From positions 1 through 56,128 of the forward strand of contig CAAGHW010000010.1 of NCBI GenBank assembly GCA_900769765.1: DNA of 56,128 nucleotides. Reading direction: 5' to 3'. Of this stretch, positions 49,562-56,128 are shown piece after piece; position 1 is the first letter of the stretch; the number at the start of each line of letters is the position of its first letter. The notes below the pieces were generated by a model that was given only the letters and a program-made list of their open reading frames with translations, did not search any database and was not told where the DNA came from. A program made the translations under genes and the position numbers. The DNA is from Bacteroidaceae bacterium (lineage in GTDB: Bacteria > Bacteroidota > Bacteroidia > Bacteroidales > Bacteroidaceae).

Positions 49562-52500
49562 ATGAAAAAACTACCAACCCTATTGTTCTGTGCATTGCTC
49601 TCGACAGCGGCGGTGTTTGCCGACGGGCCATTCCGCAATCACAGATACGATTCGTTCAGAGTGCTTTCGACAAACAGTGAAAGCATTGTTTTCATCGGTA
49701 ACAGCATTACCGACATGCACTGTTGGCCCGAGGCCTTTGTAACATCAGAAGGCAACTATCTGCCAATCGTCAACAGAGGAAACTCAGGTACATATTCAAC
49801 CGAACAGAGCGACAATCTTGAGTCATACATCGCAGGCAAGCCCAAGAAGGTGTTCATGATGATTGGTACAAACGACATTGCCACATCGGGCGGTTTGAAC
49901 TTCAGCGGCGAGCAGGTACTTGCGTATGTAAAGAGCATTGTAACACGCATTCACGCACGCTCACCACAGACAAAGATTTATCTTTACAGTATCCTCAAGA
50001 ACAACACTAGCAACCGCGTAGAGGCTACATGGCTGCACACAAACGAGATTGTAAAGGCTTACGCCGATGCAACCGACAAGGTTACATACATTGACCTCTA
50101 TGACAAACTCTCGGGCATTGCACAGGGTGGCGTGTGGAGTTACGACTATCTGCACCTCACCGCAGCGGCATACCAAGTATGGTGTGAGACTATTTGCCAA
50201 TATTTGCAGGAGGATGAGGACTACACAGTCTCAACAGTTTACCCAAGCAACACATCATCATTGCAGCAGAACGGCGGTTTGGGTAGCGCAAATGGTATGC
50301 GTGGCACATATTTCAGCATGTTGCCAATAAGCAACAACGATGTTCTTGTATTCGGTGACGAGTTCATCAAGAACGGCGAATGGCAGGAGCTTCTCGGCAA
50401 CCGCAACGTAAAGAACCGCGGTACAGGCTGGGGCTATGGCGGCGACATCGCAACAACAAGCAAGATTGTCGATGCAACATATGCAAACACAGGCGTGGAA
50501 AAGAAGGATGCAAAGGCCATCTTCATCTACACAGGTACAGGCGACTGCAACGGTACAACAAACATCGAAACAGTAAAGAGCAACTACAAGGCACTTGTTG
50601 ACAAGATTGCACAGAAATCTCCTACATCAAAGGTTTACCTGATGGCACTTGCGCCTACAAACAACGCAAGCAATACAACATCGCGTATTGCTGTACTGAA
50701 CAGCTATATACAGACACTTGCAACAGGAAACGTTCGTTTTGTAGATACATACACACCGCTACTCAACGGAAGTGTTGCAAACACAAAATATTTCTACCCT
50801 GACAACTACCTCGGCGGTCTGGGATATGCCAAGTTTGCAACACTGATGAAAGAAGCCCTTATGAAGGATTTTCCACAGGACACCTACAATGTGGCTACAG
50901 AAGAGGAGGCACAGGTACGTTACACACAGGCAGGCTTGCGCAACACCTTGACACAGGCTATCGCCAAAGGTCTGATTGCAGAACGTGGTGACGCCATGGG
51001 ACAGTACGACGCAGAGAAAATGAAAACTTTCGATGCCAAAATAGTAACTGCAAACGAAATTCTGGAGAAGAACAACATTACAGAAGCCGAAGTCACAGAG
51101 CTTGCTGAGGAATTCAACACCTTGATTAAAGAGGCACTATCTATGCCAAAGGCAAGTACCACTGAAAACGAATATTGGTATCAGATAACATCGTTGCGCA
51201 GCAAGAACCTTTACATCAGCGCCGAGGGCCAGGCAACCGGCGTTGTAGGCAAGGAGAACACTGCGGCAGCGGCTACATCAATGTGGAAGTTCGTTGACCG
51301 TGGCGACAACACATTCGACATCATCAACCGTGAATACAAATCATATCTGAACCCTGTTGCGACATACAACACACAGATAACAACCACAACATCCAAGCCT
51401 TCTAAAGGCTGGTCCATCAGCTATGCGAACACACCTGCATACTACATAATCTCGGCAGGCGATGTACAGCTTAACCAGACAGGTAGCGGACAGAGCTTCA
51501 AACTATACAACTGGAGCAACAGTGCCAATCTTGGCAGTGACCGTGGCGACGACGGTTGCCAGCTCTCAATTTTCGAGGCAGGCGAAATCGCAGAATTGCC
51601 CGATGCGACAGACGGCATTGTATATACCATCGACAAGAGCAACGGTAATCTTTACCACAAGGATGGTGCAGCCAACCAGAACTGGAACTGCTGTTGGAAG
51701 AGCAACGCTACCCCACAGTTGCAGTTCGGTTGTGGTACTGTCAACAATATGAACTGGGCAAACAATAGTGTACAACTGATGACAGGTACTGCCGGAAGCG
51801 CAAACTATTCAATTACAGCTCCTGCAGGCTATGTAATTACAGAATACACCTTTACATTCGCCAACAACGGACACAATACTGCACTTGAACTAACAATGGA
51901 AAACGGTGCCGCATATACGACATCTGCAACTCCACGCACCGTCAGCGAGAAGAACCAGAAGCTTGCTTCTGTATCGTTCCGCCTCACAGGAAACAACGGC
52001 AACGGTGTCGTTTTGACAAACTTTGTTGTAAAAGTAAAAGAAGACAAAATTGAAGCTCCAAAAATCAGTACAGAGGGTGCTGAACACTGGTACTATATCA
52101 CAAGTGCTTCGACACAGACCTACTGCGCAGGCAAGGTAATCTACTACGACGATGAAACAGGCAAGTTACGTTTCGGCGACCGTGCATTCAGCGCAGAGCG
52201 CATCTGGAGTTTCTGGGAAAAGGATGGAAAAATTGCCATCAAGAACTACAAAGGTGAATATTTCGGCACAGCAGGTGCAGGAACCGGCAATGCAACAGCT
52301 TTCGGTGTTGTAAACGAGCCTAATTACATATACAACATTAACAGCGCGCATGATTTCTATATAATAAAGGATAATGCCGTAGAGCTACATGCCCAGAACG
52401 ACAACTCGGTGATTGTACGTTGGAGTGCAGCTGCAGGTAATGCGTCACTTTGGAAATTCGACGAGGTTGACACAAGCAACGCCATGGCAGAGCTTGCATA

Positions 52501-54223
52501 CACAAGAGTGGAACAAGGTAAAATAAGCACAGGTATCGGCAACACCCACCAGCCTATCGTGCGTTCTACAATACGCGTCGGAGGCCTTTATGGAAACATC
52601 AAGTTCCAGGGTATCAAGGGTGCTTTTGCTGGTACTGACAAGGGCGATATAACAAACGTAAAGGCATACTTTGCTACCAACTCACGCGAATTGTTCATTG
52701 ACTCTGACAAAAAGATGGAATGGCGCGAAGAGAACGGCATACAGTTCGGCGAAGCCGTTACACTTGCCGAAGACGGTACATTCCACATCACAGGCGAATA
52801 TAACATGACACCTGGTGACAACTACCTGTGGATTACATACGACATTGCCGAAACAGCAAAAGAGGGCAATACCGTTGATGCAAGCATCACATCATACACC
52901 ATCGACGGCAAAGAAGTTACAGAAAGCAACGGTAATCCTAACTACAATGTAACCATATTCCTTTCAGAAGGTGCTGTGCTCATGCCAATGGACAAAGGCT
53001 CACTCTATTATCGTATTCCAGCCATTACCGTGACAAAGGACGGCAAGCGTCTTGTAACACTTACCGACGACCGCAAACATCACAACAGCGACCTTCCAAG
53101 CCATTGCTACCTTGTTGCACAGTATTCCGAGGACAACGGAAAGACATGGAGCAACCCTGTAACCGTTGCCGGAACAGCAGAGACAGGCGGCGACTACGGA
53201 CACGGTGATGCATCAATAGTTACAAACCGCGAAAACGGTGAGATTGTAGGTATCATGACAAGTGCCGGTACATACGGACACGGATTCTTCGCAGGAACAG
53301 CTGCCGAACCACCACGTTGGAAGACAATCACCAGCCGCGACGGTGGTCTGACATGGGAGACACCTGTTGACCACACAGATGACCTGTTCGGTGCAAATTG
53401 CTCTAACCCATACACACAGACATGGAAGAGCGGATTCTCAGGTTCGGGTGCAGCGCTTCAGAAACGTGACGGAACACTTGTTTCAAGCTTCGTGAACCGT
53501 CAGGCCGACAACAGCCAGCACTTCTACTTCTTCATGAGTAAGGACGGCGGACAGAGCTGGTATGTAAGCGGTACAAGCGGTACAAGCGGTGCCGACGAAC
53601 CTAAGACTTTGGAGCGCAACAACGGCGACCTTGCAATCAGCGTACGTGCAAGTGGCTACAACTACTACAACTACACATCGGACGACGGTGCAACATGGCA
53701 CTTACCTTCACAGACACGCTTCACAAGCGGTATCTCGGGCAACGCCTGCGACGGTGAATATATGGTATGGTGCTCTACTGTTGAGGGCAACCCATGGGAC
53801 ATCGCATTCCAGACATTGCCTAACAGCGGTAGCCGTCAGAATGTAAGTATCGCATTGTCAACCGACGAGGGTGCGACATTCGGAACACCAAAGACCATCT
53901 GCCCACGCGGTTCGGCATACAGCGCAACAGTTGTACTCCCCGACGGAACACTTGGTGTATATTATGAGGAGAACGGATTGTTCGGTGGCTTTACAATGCG
54001 TTTCGTACGCTTCTCACTCGATTGGGCAAGCAACGGTGCATACAAGTTCACCGAAGAGAAGCCATTCTACCCCATCAAATCGACAAACCCGACAGCGATT
54101 GAAGAGATAACAGAGCAAAGAGCAGAGAGCAAAGATATTTATGACTTGCAGGGCCGTAAAGTAACAGCACCTGTCAAGGGTGGCTTGTATATCCAGAACG
54201 GCAATAAGTTTATCGCAAGATAA
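49562..54223 (+). CDS. multidomain SGNH esterase / GH33 sialidase
   Basis: The 1553-residue exported protein has a signal peptide (1-20) and an SGNH esterase domain (about 40-215; GNS with Ser48, GTND, and D195-x-x-H198). A second SGNH-like domain follows (about 255-440) in which GDE (Glu267) replaces GDS and DxxL (Leu417) replaces DxxH. Next come a helical linker, a trefoil-like domain (about 545-690), a beta-rich domain (about 690-835), another trefoil-like domain and a BNR-associated domain. The GH33 propeller begins with R1151-IP and has Asp boxes such as SEDNGKTW. A short C-terminal tail has DLQGRKVTAP and GLYI. The first SGNH domain probably removes O-acetyl groups from sialic acid ahead of the sialidase. 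Confidence 0.88.
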   Translation: MKKLPTLLFCALLSTAAVFADGPFRNHRYDSFRVLSTNSESIVFIGNSITDMHCWPEAFVTSEGNYLPIVNRGNSGTYSTEQSDNLESYIAGKPKKVFMMIGTNDIATSGGLNFSGEQVLAYVKSIVTRIHARSPQTKIYLYSILKNNTSNRVEATWLHTNEIVKAYADATDKVTYIDLYDKLSGIAQGGVWSYDYLHLTAAAYQVWCETICQYLQEDEDYTVSTVYPSNTSSLQQNGGLGSANGMRGTYFSMLPISNNDVLVFGDEFIKNGEWQELLGNRNVKNRGTGWGYGGDIATTSKIVDATYANTGVEKKDAKAIFIYTGTGDCNGTTNIETVKSNYKALVDKIAQKSPTSKVYLMALAPTNNASNTTSRIAVLNSYIQTLATGNVRFVDTYTPLLNGSVANTKYFYPDNYLGGLGYAKFATLMKEALMKDFPQDTYNVATEEEAQVRYTQAGLRNTLTQAIAKGLIAERGDAMGQYDAEKMKTFDAKIVTANEILEKNNITEAEVTELAEEFNTLIKEALSMPKASTTENEYWYQITSLRSKNLYISAEGQATGVVGKENTAAAATSMWKFVDRGDNTFDIINREYKSYLNPVATYNTQITTTTSKPSKGWSISYANTPAYYIISAGDVQLNQTGSGQSFKLYNWSNSANLGSDRGDDGCQLSIFEAGEIAELPDATDGIVYTIDKSNGNLYHKDGAANQNWNCCWKSNATPQLQFGCGTVNNMNWANNSVQLMTGTAGSANYSITAPAGYVITEYTFTFANNGHNTALELTMENGAAYTTSATPRTVSEKNQKLASVSFRLTGNNGNGVVLTNFVVKVKEDKIEAPKISTEGAEHWYYITSASTQTYCAGKVIYYDDETGKLRFGDRAFSAERIWSFWEKDGKIAIKNYKGEYFGTAGAGTGNATAFGVVNEPNYIYNINSAHDFYIIKDNAVELHAQNDNSVIVRWSAAAGNASLWKFDEVDTSNAMAELAYTRVEQGKISTGIGNTHQPIVRSTIRVGGLYGNIKFQGIKGAFAGTDKGDITNVKAYFATNSRELFIDSDKKMEWREENGIQFGEAVTLAEDGTFHITGEYNMTPGDNYLWITYDIAETAKEGNTVDASITSYTIDGKEVTESNGNPNYNVTIFLSEGAVLMPMDKGSLYYRIPAITVTKDGKRLVTLTDDRKHHNSDLPSHCYLVAQYSEDNGKTWSNPVTVAGTAETGGDYGHGDASIVTNRENGEIVGIMTSAGTYGHGFFAGTAAEPPRWKTITSRDGGLTWETPVDHTDDLFGANCSNPYTQTWKSGFSGSGAALQKRDGTLVSSFVNRQADNSQHFYFFMSKDGGQSWYVSGTSGTSGADEPKTLERNNGDLAISVRASGYNYYNYTSDDGATWHLPSQTRFTSGISGNACDGEYMVWCSTVEGNPWDIAFQTLPNSGSRQNVSIALSTDEGATFGTPKTICPRGSAYSATVVLPDGTLGVYYEENGLFGGFTMRFVRFSLDWASNGAYKFTEEKPFYPIKSTNPTAIEEITEQRAESKDIYDLQGRKVTAPVKGGLYIQNGNKFIAR

Positions 54224-54288
54224 GTAACATTTCATAAAAGGATATAAACCTGGTGCCCCAAAGTCTCAACGCTTTGGTTTCTGATAAG

Positions 54289-54341
54289 TATAACAATGAA
54301 AAAATGGCAATGCCTCGCATTGCCATTTTTTCATTGTTATA
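54289..54341. terminator. 25-bp perfect hairpin after sialidase gene
   Basis: 54289-54313 and 54317-54341 are exact reverse complements with a CTC loop. The stem has six A/T pairs near its base and a GGCAATGC core. Another smaller hairpin-like stretch precedes it (caaagtctcaacgctttg). It should end sialidase transcription. Confidence 0.8.
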
Positions 54342-54401
54342 TACCTTGCTGTTTGCCACATCGGGAATTTATTGTAAATTCGCAATAAATCACCAACACT
54401 T

Positions 54402-55643
54402 ATGAAAATAGTAATCAAATACATTCTGCTCGCCCTACGCAAATGGCAGAGAAGCAACTTGATGATACGCATTCTGACGGGTGTCATCATCGGTGCCATT
54501 CTTGCCCTGATATACCCCAAAATAAACGGCATTACCTTTTTGGGTACCCTGTTTGTCGGCGCATTGAAAGCTGTTGCACCCATATTGGTATTTATTCTGG
54601 TAACGTCATCCATTTCCAAGGCACAAGGAGGCTTGGGCAAAAAGTTCCGCAAGATTATCACCCTTTACATGCTGTCAACATTCATTGCGGCGGTAATAGC
54701 GGTATTTGCCGGCAGGATATTCCCTGTAAGCATAGTGCTTTCCGACATTGCAGGTGCCGAGAATGCCGCACCGGGAGCTTTGGGCGAAGTATTCCGTAAC
54801 ATCGTCAACGAGGTGGTAAGCAACCCTGTCAAGGCAATAATGAACGCTAACTACCTGAGCATTCTCTTCTGGGCCATCATCACAGGACTCTCGCTGAAGA
54901 AACTTGCAAACGAGAACACCATACGCACCGTACACGACTTTGCCGAATCTGTATCATTGGTTGTAAAATGGATTATCCAATGTGCTCCTGTCGGTATTAT
55001 GGGACTTGTATATGGAGCAGTTACCGATAGCGGACTGGATATTTTTACCACCTATGGCAAACTTTTGTTGTTGCTTGTAGGGTGTATGCTTGCAGTATCG
55101 CTTATTATCAACCCAATCATAGTTGCCTTGCTTATCAGGCGCAACCCCTATCCTCTGTTGTGGCAATGCCTTAAGGAAAGTGCTGTAAGTGCATTTTTCA
55201 CCCGTTCATCGGCCGCCAACATTCCGGTAAACATGAATTTGTGCAAACGAATGGGGGTTGACGAAGATTTCTATTCCGTGAGCATACCTTTAGGAAGTAC
55301 CATAAACATGAACGGTGCCGCCATCACAATCACTGTAATGACTATGGCAACCTGTCACACAATGGGTATAACCCCTTCGTTGGGAAGCGCATTGTTGCTA
55401 AGCATCATTGCCACACTCGCCGCATGTGGAGCTTCGGGTGTAGCCGGAGGCTCGCTATTGCTTATCCCTATGGCATGTTCGCTGTTCGGTATAAGCAACG
55501 ACATAGCCATGCAGGTTGTGGCAGTGGGATTCATCATAGGTGTGATACAGGATTCACTTGAAACGGCACTGAACTCAAGCGGCGATGCATTCTTTACCAT
55601 TGCCGCCGATATGCAAGAGCACACTAAATCCGCAAAGCATTGA
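54402..55643 (+). CDS. sstT: serine/threonine:Na+ symporter SstT
   Basis: The 413-residue protein belongs to the dicarboxylate/amino acid:cation symporter family. It has eight or more helices and the marks TRSSAANIPVNMNLC and PLGSTINMNGAAITITVM, as in SstT, which takes up serine and threonine with sodium. The start agrees with the family's length. It lies about 180 bases after the sialidase stop, behind the hairpin, so it is probably a separate unit. Uptake of serine or threonine released from mucin is a possible link to the neighbours. Confidence 0.9.
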   Translation: MKIVIKYILLALRKWQRSNLMIRILTGVIIGAILALIYPKINGITFLGTLFVGALKAVAPILVFILVTSSISKAQGGLGKKFRKIITLYMLSTFIAAVIAVFAGRIFPVSIVLSDIAGAENAAPGALGEVFRNIVNEVVSNPVKAIMNANYLSILFWAIITGLSLKKLANENTIRTVHDFAESVSLVVKWIIQCAPVGIMGLVYGAVTDSGLDIFTTYGKLLLLLVGCMLAVSLIINPIIVALLIRRNPYPLLWQCLKESAVSAFFTRSSAANIPVNMNLCKRMGVDEDFYSVSIPLGSTINMNGAAITITVMTMATCHTMGITPSLGSALLLSIIATLAACGASGVAGGSLLLIPMACSLFGISNDIAMQVVAVGFIIGVIQDSLETALNSSGDAFFTIAADMQEHTKSAKH

Positions 55644-55690
55644 CATAGAACGATGAGAATTGACATAACAACAATAAAAGCCAAACAATA

Positions 55691-55987
55691 ATGAGAAAAA
55701 GCCTTATTATATTCTTGTTTATGTTGCCATTGCTGGCAGTAGCACAGGAAAAGACAAAAGTTGCCTGCATAGGAAACAGCGTAACATACGGCTACGGACA
55801 TAAAGAGCCTGCAAAGACATCATATCCGTCACAATTGCAGCAGATGCTTGGCGAGAAATACGAGATACGCAACTTCGGCCATTCGGGCGCAACTCTATTG
55901 AATAAGGGACACCGTCCATACATAAACCTGCACGAATATAAAGCAGCACTTGCTTTTTCTCTCGGCTTGCACTATCTTTACATGTGA
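55691..55987 (+). pseudogene. truncated SGNH/GDSL esterase
   Basis: The frame has a signal peptide (LLAVAQ) and the first SGNH block (IGNSVTYGYG) and second block (FGHSGATLLNKGHRPY). It stops after 98 residues; whole SGNH domains need about 200 and sialate O-acetylesterases more. The family-like sequence ends near residue 89 (EYKAALAF) and the last residues are encoded by DNA that looks like a promoter, ctcggcttgcactatcttta. A deletion has likely joined the 5' part of an esterase gene to the region upstream of the next gene. Confidence 0.7.
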
Positions 55988-56006
55988 TAACTAATTAAAT
56001 AACACT

Positions 56007-56128
56007 ATGAAACGCTTTCTCACATTGGCTTTTGGCATATTGAGCATGTGCCTTGCCGCTTACTCACAAACTCCGACATATCTGACAAAGACTTACAAAC
56101 CAACAGAGCAGGTGGGCTATGAGGTAAA
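56007..56128 (+). CDS. start of an exported protein, cut by the window edge
   Basis: The first 40 codons encode a signal peptide (MKRFLTLAFGILSMCLAAYSQ) and the beginning of a mature chain (TPTYLTKTYKPTEQVGYEV). The family is not recognisable from this. It follows the truncated esterase by 19 bases and may use the promoter-like DNA there. Position suggests another glycan-region gene. Confidence 0.6.
   Translation, partial: MKRFLTLAFGILSMCLAAYSQTPTYLTKTYKPTEQVGYEV

Noticed and set aside
53568..53594. Short direct repeat gcggtacaa inside the sialidase gene
   Set aside because: It encodes a Gly-Thr-Ser-Gly loop of a propeller blade and is too short to be a mobile or CRISPR-like repeat.
41669..56128. 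Polysaccharide utilisation locus of the Sus type
   Set aside because: No SusC/SusD-like gene, hybrid two-component or ECF sigma/anti-sigma gene is present, so the glycan enzymes here are not called a PUL.
1..56128. CRISPR array, prophage or insertion sequence
   Set aside because: No regularly spaced repeats, transposase, integrase or phage gene was found on either strand.

Overview
The window is chromosomal DNA of a Bacteroidales bacterium, most likely a gut-associated member of the Bacteroides/Prevotella group. The evidence is the promoter grammar (TTTG, about 20 bases, then TAnnTTTG or TAtCTTCG, with few Shine-Dalgarno sites), the anaerobic enzymes (pyruvate formate-lyase, anaerobic sulfatase maturase), typical families (EF-G2, DUF4837, DUF2147, DUF4922, Na/Pi cotransporter with PhoU domain) and host-glycan enzymes. 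No CRISPR array, transposase, phage gene or SusC/SusD pair was seen.

Layout. 1-554: 5' part of the EF-G paralog fusA2 (minus). 795-1922: hemW, closed by a 23-bp palindromic terminator. 1991-15099: one minus-strand exopolysaccharide locus, read from 15099 down: initiating sugar-phosphate transferase, Wza-like export protein, Wzx flippase, acetyltransferase, Wzz-like protein, a 34-codon hydrophobic ORF, a CotH-kinase protein, a Wzy-like polymerase, two GT2 enzymes, a B12-type radical SAM enzyme and a last GT2. 15279-18963: a tight pair coding for a GT2/DUF4922 fusion and a SpoIID/LytB-domain protein without a signal peptide. 19146-25545: plus-strand rlmN, DUF4837 lipoprotein, pdxA, then four overlapping genes (nucleotidyltransferase, ATP-grasp, CDP-alcohol phosphatidyltransferase, HAD hydrolase) that look like a pathway making a lipid or phosphodiester with an unusual polar head. 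25607-28821: an OmpA-like/TPR protein, a Cu/Zn-type permease with an HMA tail and a DUF2147 protein. 28861-31889: pflA and pflB. 32395-32479: tRNA-Ser(UGA) with a perfect promoter and odd hairpins behind it.

32761-41605 is a phosphate island: porin-pstS-pstC-pstA-pstB on the minus strand, a Na/Pi cotransporter with PhoU-like tail, and divergently a PhoB/PhoR-like two-component pair. 41669-56128 is a host-glycan region: sulfatase, its maturase and a NagB/PIG-L fusion in one minus-strand operon; a ROK kinase; and on the plus strand a GH20 hexosaminidase, a 1553-residue esterase/sialidase, SstT, a truncated SGNH esterase and the start of one more exported protein. Together these could desulfate, deacetylate and strip sialic acid and GlcNAc from mucin-type glycans and feed amino sugars into metabolism.

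The least described units are the GT2/DUF4922 + SpoIID pair and the four-gene CDP-alcohol cluster behind pdxA. Other points of note are the NagB/PIG-L fusion with replaced catalytic residues, the two-SGNH sialidase, and an inverted repeat lying on the promoter of the metal permease.
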